From contig NZ_MTSZ01000007.1 in assembly GCF_002118315.1 (NCBI RefSeq), forward strand, positions 124,001 to 188,000: a stretch of DNA of 64,000 nt, in the 5' to 3' direction. Shown here piece by piece: positions 1-9,500 of this stretch. A model generated the notes under the pieces. The model did no database searches, was not told where the DNA came from, and saw only the letters and a list, made by a program, of their open reading frames with translations. The position numbers were made by a program, and so were the translations under genes. The stretch is from Kiloniella majae (GTDB taxonomy: Bacteria > Pseudomonadota > Alphaproteobacteria > Kiloniellales > Kiloniellaceae). Position 1 is the stretch's first letter. Every line of letters starts with the position of its first letter.

Positions 1-263
1 CTTTGGTTTTCCATAATCAACTCGAACCATTTACGCATAATTTGCGCACGTTCTTTGGCGGTCTTGTCTTTCCAAGGGCCAAAGGCTTCCTCTGCGGCTT
101 GAATGGCTCGAAGTGTTTCTGTCTCTCCCATTTTGGGAACGGAAGCCAGAACATCACCGTTTGCCGGGTTGGTAACGGCAAAGGTTTCGCCACTGTCAGC
201 ATCAGCCCATGCACCATTGATGTAGCATTTATCACGTAACAAAGAGGGGTCTTTAAGTTCCAT
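1..263 (-). CDS. gabD: NADP-dependent succinate-semialdehyde dehydrogenase, 5' part only (runs off the left edge)
   Basis: The minus strand from an ATG at 263 stays open to the window edge and encodes about 87 residues beginning MELKDPSLLRDKCYINGAWA, followed by a segment containing VTNPANGDVLASVPKMG. This is the N-terminal signature of GabD-type aldehyde dehydrogenases, which oxidise succinate semialdehyde to succinate with NADP+ in the GABA shunt. The catalytic Cys/Glu region lies outside the window. A GAGG sequence about 6 nt before the ATG fits a ribosome binding site. Other ALDH family members share parts of this N-terminus, so exact substrate assignment rests on the resemblance of the first 60 residues. 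The gene is divergent from the queC operon. Confidence 0.8.
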   Translation of the reverse strand, partial: MELKDPSLLRDKCYINGAWADADSGETFAVTNPANGDVLASVPKMGETETLRAIQAAEEAFGPWKDKTAKERAQIMRKWFELIMENQ

Positions 264-609
264 AATGGCCTCGAGGATTTAAGGGGAGGATAGATAAGCA
301 AAAAAGTATCATAACCATAGGTATTGCAAGAGGACAACGGCCCAGTATGAAATTTTATTTAGGACCACAGATGGTGATATTGACTTTGGGTATTATGAAG
401 GAAGTAGGTCCCGTTTATGAGCCATGTTCATTTGTTTTTCTATCTGTTTCTCAGCTCTATCTTAAAAAAACATTGTTGCTCCTATGACGTTCGCATAGGT
501 GGTCTTCGATTAAGGAATTGCTCTTGCCCTTTGCTTTTTTCTTCTTCTGGGGTATATCGGGGGGCGCGATTTAAATCGAAACTGGAGCCATCCGCGCAAT
601 GTCAGGCTC
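264..609. promoter_or_regulatory. Divergent intergenic region gabD/queC, with palindromes
   Basis: No credible gene lies here. It must contain the gabD promoter (minus) and the queC promoter (plus). Visible structures are CCTATG(481-486)/CATAGG(494-499), a perfect 12-bp palindrome CGATTTAAATCG at 567-578, and a 6-bp hairpin GGAGCC(584-589)/GGCTCC(605-610) that abuts the riboswitch. Their roles are unknown. Confidence 0.45.
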
Positions 610-643
610 CCCGGTCGCAGCCTACCCGGTAGAAAAACAAGGA
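610..643 (+). promoter_or_regulatory. preQ1-I riboswitch controlling queC translation
   Basis: Seen: P1 CCGG (611-614) pairs with CCGG (626-629). The first loop reads TCGCAG (615-620), then CC (621-622) can pair with GG (641-642) across an A-rich tail AGAAAAACAA (631-640). This layout, the 34-nt size and the loop/tail sequences closely match the class I preQ1 aptamer as I remember it from Thermoanaerobacter tengcongensis. The AAGGA at 639-643 is both the pseudoknot 3' strand and the Shine-Dalgarno, 9 nt before the queC ATG at 653. Ligand binding would therefore hide the ribosome binding site and lower QueCDE synthesis when preQ1 is plentiful. Confidence 0.85.
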
Positions 644-652
644 TTGGAACGA

Positions 653-1354
653 ATGAAAACACTCGTCATCTGTTCAGGTGGCTTGGACTCGGTTACGCTT
701 GCGCACAAGGTTGCTGCGGAGGCTGAGTTAACGCGCCTGATTTCTTTCGACTACGGTCAACGTCACAAGAAAGAACTCGATTATGCCCGCCGTTGTGCAG
801 AACGCCTTGGTGTTCCGCACAATGTTATTGATATTGCCAATGTAGGTGCCTTGCTGTCTGGCTCTGCCCTTACGGATGATGTTGATGTGCCGGACGGGCA
901 CTATGAAGAAGAAAGTATGAAGGTTACGGTTGTGCCGAACCGCAATGCTATTATGTTGGCAATTGCCTTTGGTGCTGCAGCTGCCGAGAATGCAGATGCT
1001 GTTGCCGCTGCAGTACATGGGGGCGATCATTTTATCTATCCCGATTGCCGTCCAACCTTTATTGATTCTTTTGAAGAAATGCAGCGTCATGCGTTGGATG
1101 GTTATGCGGCGGTCAAGCTTTATACACCCTTTGTACATCTTCCCAAAAGTGACATTGCCGCAGAAGGTCACCGTTTGAAGGTTCCTTTTGAAGAAACATG
1201 GTCCTGCTATAAAGGCTATGAGCATCATTGTGGTCGCTGTGGCACCTGTGTGGAACGCCGCGAAGCCTTTCATGTTGCCAAGGTGGACGATCCGACAACC
1301 TATCAAGATCCTGATTACTGGCTTGAAGCTGTTGCAAAAGCCAAGGGAGTTTGA
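653..1354 (+). CDS. queC: 7-cyano-7-deazaguanine (preQ0) synthase QueC
   Basis: QueC converts 7-carboxy-7-deazaguanine and ammonia to preQ0 with ATP, a cytosolic step of queuosine biosynthesis. The protein (233 aa from this start) begins with a PP-loop nucleotide-binding motif SGGLDS at residues 8-13. Near the C-terminus it carries four cysteines in the pattern C-x7-C-x2-C-x2-C, the zinc site of the family. An in-frame ATG at 599 exists, but it lies upstream of the riboswitch and would make the regulatory RNA coding. The ATG at 653 has the AAGGA ribosome binding site and the family-typical N-terminus MKTLVICSGGLDS. queD follows after 3 nt, so queC, queD and queE form one operon. Confidence 0.95.
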   Translation: MKTLVICSGGLDSVTLAHKVAAEAELTRLISFDYGQRHKKELDYARRCAERLGVPHNVIDIANVGALLSGSALTDDVDVPDGHYEEESMKVTVVPNRNAIMLAIAFGAAAAENADAVAAAVHGGDHFIYPDCRPTFIDSFEEMQRHALDGYAAVKLYTPFVHLPKSDIAAEGHRLKVPFEETWSCYKGYEHHCGRCGTCVERREAFHVAKVDDPTTYQDPDYWLEAVAKAKGV

Positions 1355-1357
1355 TGC

Positions 1358-1714
1358 ATGTATAGAATATCAAAGCAGTTTGCCTTTTCAGCATCGCATC
1401 AGCTGATGGGGGTTCCCGAAGGGCATCCCTGTTCCCGGTTACACGGGCATAACTATATTGTTGAGATCGAACTCTCTGGCGAGACCTTGAACTCTGCTGG
1501 TTTTGTTCGCGACTACCTCGAGTTAAGTGATCTGAAACAATATATTGATGATGTCCTTGATCACCGTCATCTGAATGAGGTGCTGGGGGATGATAATGTC
1601 ACCGCCGAACGTTTGGCCAAGCATCTTTTTGATTGGTCGTTTGAACGCTGGCCAGAAGTTACGGCCCTGCGTGTGAGTGAAACGCCCAAGACCTGGGCCG
1701 AGTACAAACCATGA
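1358..1714 (+). CDS. queD: 6-carboxy-5,6,7,8-tetrahydropterin synthase QueD
   Basis: QueD turns 7,8-dihydroneopterin triphosphate into 6-carboxytetrahydropterin, the first committed step to queuosine. The 118-aa protein shows the PTPS-family zinc ligands His14, His29 and His31 (in SASHQL and RLHGHNY). Catalytic Cys25 (PCSRLHGH), Asp68/His69 (LDHRH) and Glu108 near the end are also present, all at the usual spacing. The length is typical of bacterial QueD. The start lies 3 nt after the queC stop, and the stop overlaps the queE start in an ATGA arrangement, indicating translational coupling under the queC leader riboswitch. Confidence 0.95.
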   Translation: MYRISKQFAFSASHQLMGVPEGHPCSRLHGHNYIVEIELSGETLNSAGFVRDYLELSDLKQYIDDVLDHRHLNEVLGDDNVTAERLAKHLFDWSFERWPEVTALRVSETPKTWAEYKP

Positions 1715-2499
1715 TTACCGGCACATCAAACGACAACACGTCGGGCATGAAAGTGTTTGCCGATGCGCCGCCGAACGCGCGTACAATAAAGGTAAGTGAG
1801 ATTTTTGGCCCGACCATACAGGGCGAAGGTGCTTTAACGGGTCTACCAACCGTTTTTGTCCGCATGGGGGGCTGTGATTACCGCTGTAGTTGGTGCGATA
1901 CGCTTTATGCCGTGGATTCAAGCTTTCGCGATCAGTGGAAGCCAATGTCTCCGGCTGCGATTATGTCAGAAGTTGCCTCACTTTCTGGTGGCAAGCCGCT
2001 TCTTGTGTCGTTATCAGGGGGCAACCCGGCTATTCAACCCCTTGGGGCTTTGGTTGATTTGGGACACGAGCAAGGCTATCGCTTTGCCCTGGAAACACAG
2101 GGGAGTGTGGTCAAAGATTGGTTTTCCAAGCTGGATAACCTAACGCTGAGCCCCAAACCGCCTTCATCAGAAATGGAAACTGATTGGGATTTGTTGGCAA
2201 ACTGTGTGGCTGCGGCTGGTTCTGATACTGAAACCATCATGAAGGTGGTTGTTTTTGATGATCGAGACTATGCCTATGCCAAAGAAGTGCATCGGCGTTT
2301 CCCACGGTTACGGATGTATCTTCAGCCCGGAAATCATACGCCGGGTACAGTAGAAGAGACGGAACCGACAATTGATATGTCTGGTGTTATGGATCGGATG
2401 CGGTGGCTCATTGATAAAGTGGTTGAAGACGCGTGGTATGACGCGACAGTCTTGCCGCAACTACATGTTTTGATATGGGGCAATGAACGCGGCGTATAG
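1711..2499 (+). CDS. queE: 7-carboxy-7-deazaguanine synthase QueE (radical SAM)
   Basis: QueE is the radical-SAM enzyme that rearranges 6-carboxytetrahydropterin to 7-carboxy-7-deazaguanine. The [4Fe-4S] cysteines are Cys55, Cys59 and Cys62 in [12 protein letters not shown] (C-x3-C-x2-C), preceded by the family motif GPTIQGEG at residues 33-40. The first ATG (1711) overlaps the queD stop by 4 nt. A second in-frame ATG lies at residue 13 (1747), so the first dozen residues are uncertain. It is last in the queC-queD-queE operon and is followed by an 86-nt gap with a small hairpin before queF. Confidence 0.93.
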   Translation: MITGTSNDNTSGMKVFADAPPNARTIKVSEIFGPTIQGEGALTGLPTVFVRMGGCDYRCSWCDTLYAVDSSFRDQWKPMSPAAIMSEVASLSGGKPLLVSLSGGNPAIQPLGALVDLGHEQGYRFALETQGSVVKDWFSKLDNLTLSPKPPSSEMETDWDLLANCVAAAGSDTETIMKVVVFDDRDYAYAKEVHRRFPRLRMYLQPGNHTPGTVEETEPTIDMSGVMDRMRWLIDKVVEDAWYDATVLPQLHVLIWGNERGV

Positions 2500-2534
2500 G
2501 TTCTTTGCGTCTTGCTTCCACGACTAATAATTTT

Positions 2535-2557
2535 GCCATCTAGACAAAAAAGATGGC
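2535..2557. other. Hairpin between queE and queF
   Basis: GCCATCT (2535-2541) pairs with AGATGGC (2551-2557) around a 9-nt A-rich loop. No T tract follows, so it is not a classic terminator. It may be an RNA-stability or regulatory element ahead of queF. Confidence 0.35.
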
Positions 2558-2585
2558 GCTCTTGAACATTGGAGCTTGAAAAGAA

Positions 2586-3053
2586 ATGACAGAAGAAAGC
2601 ATCTATTCAAATCTGACCCAGCTGGGCGGAGACAGTAAATTGCCGGATAGCCCGGAAGACGCCGTGATGGAACGTGTTGCCAATCCGCAAAAGGGATCTG
2701 GTTATGTTGTACGTTTTACAGCGCCGGAATTTACATCCCTTTGTCCTATTACAGGACAACCGGACTTTGCCCACCTTATGATCGACTATGTGCCAGGTGA
2801 CTGGTTAGTGGAAAGTAAATCGCTTAAGCTTTTCCTAGGATCTTTCCGGAACCACGGTGCTTTCCATGAAGATTGTACTGTCTCCATCGGTAAACGTATC
2901 GAAGAGCTTTTGAAGCCAAAATGGTTGCGTATCGGTGGTTACTGGTATCCACGTGGCGGTATTCCCATTGATGTCTTCTATCAATCTGGCCCGGCACCAG
3001 AAGGTATCTGGATCCCTGATCAGGGTGTTCCCCCTTATCGTGGACGTGGGTGA
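2586..3053 (+). CDS. queF: NADPH-dependent 7-cyano-7-deazaguanine reductase QueF (type I)
   Basis: QueF reduces the nitrile of preQ0 to the aminomethyl of preQ1 using two NADPH, the last step before insertion into tRNA. The 155-aa size identifies the short unimodular type. The catalytic Cys53 and Asp60 lie in [12 protein letters not shown], the NADPH-binding segment ESKSLKLFL starts at residue 76, and [10 protein letters not shown] (residues 87-96) supplies the other active-site residues. It follows queE on the same strand after 86 nt and ends in a strong terminator at 3082. With queC, queD and queE this gives preQ1 synthesis from dihydroneopterin triphosphate; tgt and queA are not in the window. 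Confidence 0.95.
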   Translation: MTEESIYSNLTQLGGDSKLPDSPEDAVMERVANPQKGSGYVVRFTAPEFTSLCPITGQPDFAHLMIDYVPGDWLVESKSLKLFLGSFRNHGAFHEDCTVSIGKRIEELLKPKWLRIGGYWYPRGGIPIDVFYQSGPAPEGIWIPDQGVPPYRGRG

Positions 3054-3081
3054 TAGTAACGCTACATAATTATTGTTCTTG

Positions 3082-3111
3082 GCATGGCTTCATAGAAGCC
3101 ATGCTTTTTTT
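3082..3111 (+). terminator. Rho-independent terminator after queF
   Basis: A perfect 10-bp stem GCATGGCTTC (3082-3091)/GAAGCCATGC (3095-3104) with an ATA loop is followed by seven T. Confidence 0.9.
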
Positions 3112-3518
3112 ATATATGGGGCAGCCCCTATAGAAGATTTACGGATTTATTTTTATGGGTTTTCTTTTTGTATCTGCTGTCGTTGAAATTGTTCGGTGTA
3201 ATGGATGGGGTAGAAGTTTGTGGAATGGTGTGGATTCATTCTGGGTTAACCTTAGAGCAGCAAGAATATATCCAAAGGGTAGAATTTAATTTCAACAAAA
3301 GCGTACAAATAAGACTTATTTCCCAAATATAACCAATTATTTATTGAAAAAAATCCACACAAATCATTAAAATCATACATATGTGTGTCGTATTAATCGG
3401 TTTGTCATTTGTAGTTCCTTTTTGGTTTGGCTATTCTCGTCCCCGTTGAAACTAATCTATTTAGGTTGTCTGGCAGGGGGTCGGGCAGCACTCATATAAA
3501 TCAGAACTGGAGTGTATA
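3112..3518 (+). promoter_or_regulatory. AT-rich upstream region of the adhesin gene
   Basis: About 400 nt without a gene, markedly AT-rich, presumably holding the promoter and controls of the giant adhesin. I see a palindrome ACATATGT at 3377-3384 and a GGAG ribosome binding site just before the ATG at 3519. I looked for a class I cyclic-di-GMP riboswitch and did not find one. Confidence 0.4.
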
Positions 3519-6500
3519 ATGGCTGTTGAGCTCGTGCAGCGCACAGGTGGGGATCTTTCAGGTGACGAAGGTCGTGATGTTCTTGTTGGTCAGGGGGCTG
3601 AAATTCAGGAAATCACGGCGCCGGAAAGTGGTGCAACCAAGAATATTTCTCTTGGTAAAGGGCAGACAGCAACTCTGAACTTTGATGCAACAACTGCAAC
3701 GCCATTGATCGAAGGAAATGATTTTGTTCTGACCTTTGACACCAATGGCGATGGCAGCGCCGACAGTCGAATTGTTTTCCAAAACTTGGTAGAAGAGTCT
3801 CAAGGCGCAGATGCACCTGTTCTTGTCATTGGGGGTGTAGAGCTTTCTGCGGGTCTTTTGATTGGTCAGGCGCAAGCCCTTGGTGAAGGAGAAACGCTAG
3901 AGACTGCTGCGGGGGCTGACGCCGGACCAACCGGTGGCGGGGGAAGTCAGTACAATGATAATCTGGGGGATGTCATTGATGGCTTGTCTGCTTTGGGAAC
4001 GCTTGGTGAAACGGAACTTGAGTTCGGATTATTCGCAAATGGTGATGATATCACTGATCCAGCCGAAGGTACTTTTGATGTCAGCTTTATCACAACCGGG
4101 ACAGCCGTTGGTGAACTAAAAGGTGGTATAGAGGCGCGTGATTATGAGGGCGGTTTCGAAGATTGGGGACCTAACCAACATATTGGTAATGAAGGACCTG
4201 CGCCGATGCAGGTGGAATTCAATTTTACACCAGCCGATAACGAGACACTTGATTCTATTGTTATTGAGGCACTTCCTGAAAATGCAGTGCTTTATATCGG
4301 GGGCTCTGATGCCGCGAATATCTATAGTGGGCCTTTCCCTGTAACGATAACGCCGGGTGACTTTGATCAGGTATTTATCAAGCCGGACACAAACTCTGAT
4401 GTTGATCTTACACTGAATGTTACGGCTAATATTTCAGACCCGGATTCCGGTGAAAGTGCTTCAATCCCGGTTGAGGTCGTTGCAGTTATTGATGCCGTTG
4501 CTGACAAACCGATCTTTGGCAACGAGGGTGGTTTGGGCGGTGATGGCCTTGTCGATTTGTATTTGCTTCAAGATCTTTCCGGTTCTTTTAGTGATGATGT
4601 ACCTAATGTACAGCAGGCGGTTGCCGACTTAATTGGTAAAATCAAGAATGGTGATTTTTCAGCCGATGTTCATCTGGGCGCAGGTAGCTTTATTGATAAA
4701 GCTATTGATCGTCTTGGAAGCCACGGGGATTATGTTTATAAAAATGCGCAGGATGTTTCTGCTGATTTAGACGCCGTAAAAGCAGCAGTTGATGCCTTCA
4801 CTCTTGGTTCTGGTGGTGATGGCCCTGAAGCTCAAATTGAGGCTTTGTTTAATCTTGCCAAAAATGCAGCAGATCTCGGGTTCCGCGAAGGGGCAACAAA
4901 ATATGTTGTTCTTACAACGGATGCAGATTTTCACAAAGCAGGTGATGCACTACGTCTCGGAAAAAACGACGGCGACGGCGATCTGACAAATGACCTGGAC
5001 GAAGACTATCCAGAACTTGCTCAGTTGAAAGCCGCGCTTGAGGCGTCAGGTGTCGTTCCTGTCTTTATGGTGACTTCTGATGTTAAAGATACATATAAAG
5101 ACCTAATAGATTTCTTGGGCCGTGGGAAAGTATTGGATCTATCTTCCGATAGCTCAAACTTGCTGGCTAACCTTCTTAAAGGCATTTCCGGACCGTCTGA
5201 TAATGGCGATAATATTTTTGATGAACAGGCGATTGTTGACGTGCCTGTGGATGTTACCTTTACCGATAATGACGGGTCAGAAACCCATACAATCATTCTG
5301 AGCAATATCCCATCAGATTGGATTCCTGAGTTAGGTGATTTACAGTACACGGTCAGTGGTCTTGGTGGGAAAGCACCAGGCACAGTTGGTCTTAATACTA
5401 CCTATTCCATCACGATTGATGTGACGTCTCTTGGTGAAAATGTTGATCTTAACTTTGAATTCAATCCACAGGACTGGTCTTCATCACGTTGGAGCGATGG
5501 GGAGCCACAGAGTGGTGGTGATGCCGTCATCAAAATTAAAGCAATTGCCGAAGAAACAAATACAACAGACGAAGAGCTAACAACAGATAACAACCGCTCT
5601 GAGAGTGAAACAACTCACACTGTTAAAGTTATTGAAGATACCCCCACGGTAGAAGAGGTAAGCTTTAGTTATGACGAGACTGACGGTGTTGACGTTGGTA
5701 CGGGCGATCAGGCTTCATTAAGCGCAACCATTGCTGCTGCCCTTGTCAATAGTTCCATTGGTGAACATGTCGCGGTGATCGGGCAAGCGCAAGGTGACGT
5801 CGCTTTTGACTTTAAAACGGATGGTTCTGGTACACCAACGGATGCGGTTGATGTTGACCCAGAAACATTGGAGTTTGAAGACTATAATGGGGCGCCAAGT
5901 GGCCTATACACAGGTGGCGATGATGCACCTGTTGCAATTACTCTTCATACAGACGATGTAAATCCAAATATTGTTTGGGGACTTGATCCAAGCGGAAACG
6001 CCGTTTTTGCGGTACATCTTGGGCAACCAGGAACGGCGTCTTCTGGATCTGTGAAAATGACTTTTGTTCAGTATGGTCAGATTAATCATGATGTCGATGG
6101 TAGTAGCTCATCAGACCATAATGACGTTCAACAGCTGGTTTTGAAGTATCGTGCTGTCGATGACGAGGGGGACGCTAGCCCCTATGCTGAAGCCAAGATT
6201 GACCTCAAGGACGATGGGCCAAGCATAACAGGCTCAACGTCATCTTTGGACGAAGGCAAGTTTGTTCAGGGCGAATACGATCTTGTAAACGCGACTGACC
6301 CGGTCACCATTACTGTGACATCAGCAGATGTATCGCGGGCAGGTTTCCATAACAGTATCGGGTTTTATGTTGCTGATGCCAGTGGGAACTTGATCGGGGG
6401 GCAGATTATTGTTGCTGACGGTCATTCCAGTCAATTTGCTGTCGGATCAGATGTTTCTGTTAATTTCAACAAGGCTGATTACCCGGATGGGGCCACATTT

Positions 6501-9500
6501 GGCTTCTTTATCGTGCCGAATGGCGGCAATAAAAACGGGCATCTTGGCGGTGACTATTCAGACGGTGCCGATGTTACATTTGTAGATGTGAATGGTAAGC
6601 TTGTGCCGCATATTAACGGTGTTCCTGTTAAAAGTTCTGGCGAACCTGCATACTATTCAAACCCTACGTTAAACGGCGATGGTACGGCCCATGTTTACGA
6701 CAATGAGCATGGTGGTAACTATAACTGGGAAGATTTGCGCTTCCCTTATGCTGATGCAGATTACAGTGATCTCAATGTACAGATTAAGGTCGATGGAGCC
6801 AAAAATGCGGATGCCCCTGTTGGGGGTGCTGTTTCCGGTAAACTGAGCTTTGATGTTGGTACAGATGTTGTCGGCCATAAGTTCGAAATTACAGGCCCGT
6901 CCGATCTGATTTCAGATGGTGAGACAGTTACAGCAGGGACACCAATCGTTTCAGGTTCTCTGCTCATTGTTGAAGGAAAGACTGCGGATGGAGATCTGGT
7001 CTATAAACTGACTTTCGATACCAAGTCCGGAAAATACGTTTATAGCCAGTACAGAGCTTTGGATCACAATGATCCGAATGACGAAGTTCTGCCTGTTAAA
7101 TTTGGCGTCAAGTTAACCGACGGTGACGGAGATACCGCGACAGCTGATATCGTTGTTAACATCAAGGACAGTTTACCTGTTGTTGAAGAGCAAGTTAATA
7201 CGTCTGTAGACGAAGGTAGCTTGCCGGGGGCAACTGCTATTGCCAAGGGCGAGATCGATGTTGATTTCGGTACTGATGGCGGTGAATTTACGGCAATTAC
7301 TTTGGATGCTGTAACTGATAGCAATGGCGATCCGATCAACCTTGCTGATCTGTCTTCAGGTGGTAACCCGGTTACTGTTTGGTTGACAGAGAACGGTGAT
7401 GATCTGGTCTTGGTTGGGTATGCTGATGGTAAAGCTGTTTTTGACGTGTATCTGAACAAAGAAACGGGGGATTACGCTTATCGTCAATTTGGTGCGCTGG
7501 ATCACAAAGGTGCGAAACTGGATGCAGCCCTGAAACTTGTGTTCGAGTATGAGGTCACTGATGGTGATGGGGACACAGACAAAGGCCAGCTAATTGTTGA
7601 AGTGGCTGATTCTGGTCCGGTTATTGAGAACGCAACTACGGATTTGGATGAGGATAACTTTGTTCAAGGTGTCTATGATCTCGACAACGCAGAAGATACT
7701 GTGACAATTAACATTGAGTCTGCTGAAACATCCTATGCTGGACACCATAGCAGCATTGGTTTCTTCGTTGCTGATGTAAACGGTAATCCGATTGGCGGAC
7801 AGATCATTCTGGCTGATGCACACTCAAATACTTTTAATGTTGGCGATGATGTCAGTGCCATTATTAACAAGGCAGACTATCCAGATGGCGTAACGTTTGG
7901 TTTCTTCACTGTACCTGACGGTGTGGATCACAATGGCGCATACTTCAAGGATGGAGCTTCTGTAACCTTCAAAAATGTCAATGGTAAATGGACAGCATTC
8001 ATTGGTAATGACGAAGTGAAAGGTGCTGGAGAGCCAGCCTACTTCTCAGACCCAAGATTGAACAGCGACGGTACTGCGCATGTTTATGATAATGATCACG
8101 ATGGTAACTATAACTGGGAAGATTTGCGCTTCCCTTATTCTGATGCGGATTATGGCGATCTTAACCTGAAAATTGATGTTGATGGTGCCAATGCTGGTAA
8201 CGGACCTGTTGGTGGTGCGGTAACGGGGCAAATGACCTTTGATATAGGTGCGGATGTTGACGGTCACAAATTTGAAATTGAAGGTCCGTCAACTCTTAAG
8301 GCCAACGGTGTGGATGTTGTCGCTGCTGATCCAATTGTGTCCAGGCCTTATATTACCATTGAGGGTCGTGAATTGGTTAACGGTCAACCAACAGGAGATT
8401 TGGTTTACAAGCTGGTCTTTAACACGACATCCGGCAAGTACGTTTACAGTCAGTATAAAGCCCTGAATCATAATGATCCAAACGGTGACACACTGCCTGT
8501 AACGTTTGAGGTCAAGCTAATTGACGGTGATGGCGATACAGCAACGGCTGATATCAAAATCAATGTCAAAGACAGCGCACCAGAAGCCGTTGATGATGTT
8601 GACAGTGTCACCGAAGACAACGGTTTGGTGGCGACAGGAAATGTTGTTACCGGATATGACGAAGCTTCAGGTGATAGCAATAGTACCGATGGTAATGCAG
8701 ACAAGTTGGGTGCAGATGGCTTCAGGTCCATTGTCTGGGCGAATGCAGACAACATGGTTGTCCAAGGTCTCTATGGAACACTGACAGTCAAAGCTGATGG
8801 CAGCTATAGCTATGAACTGGATAATACCAAGGCGGTCGTCAATGATCTTAACGATGGCGATCTTCTAAAAGAAACCTTTACCTATACCGTGGAAGATCGG
8901 GATGGGGATAAGAGTGCCGCTGAACTCGTCATCGATATTCATGGAAAGACAGATGTCGATCCTGTTCCCGGACCTGTTGGAATGCATGTTGTCGGCGGGA
9001 GTTGGGACGGAGATTTTGTTCCAGCCAATATTGGAAAAGACGGCAACGTTCATGGTGGAGATGTGTCAACACTTCATACATATGATTATTCATCTCATGG
9101 CATGTCTTCTTATTCTATCAATAATACAAGGGTTAAAGGCGACGTTGTTTCTTCGCAAGGTGGTGACACGATCAAGCTGTCTGGTGATGCAACAATTGAA
9201 GGTAGTATCTATGCGCATAGCGGGGATGATACTATTGAGCTTACGAACGGTAATACCAGTGGACAAGTTCTAGGTCTTATTGATGGCGGGGAAGGTGATG
9301 ACATCATTATCGGTGGTATTTATGAAGACAGGATGTCTGGTGGTGCTGGTGACGATACCTTGACAGGTGGCGATGCTGCGGACGTCTTTGTTTTCAAAGC
9401 TGATAGTGTTGGGGGCAATGATACCATTACTGATTTCGACGCGTCTGAAGGGGACGTCATTGATCTGAGTGCTCTTCTTAGCGGCTTTACCGTTGGGAAT

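Noticed and set aside
17-337. 106-aa minus-strand frame at the left edge
   Set aside because: It is an out-of-frame shadow of the gabD-like gene, whose own frame runs off the edge.
417-632. 71-aa plus-strand frame before queC
   Set aside because: Low-complexity, no ribosome binding site, and it overlaps the riboswitch.
599-652. N-terminal extension of queC from an ATG at 599
   Set aside because: It runs through the preQ1-I riboswitch, lacks its own ribosome binding site and is not part of the QueC family N-terminus.
3112-3518. Possible cyclic-di-GMP riboswitch in the adhesin leader
   Set aside because: I looked for the GEMM core blocks because the adhesin is a typical target, but they are not present.
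6214-8574. Repeats in the adhesin as a CRISPR-like array
   Set aside because: The repeats are long coding modules of a single open frame, not short spaced repeats.
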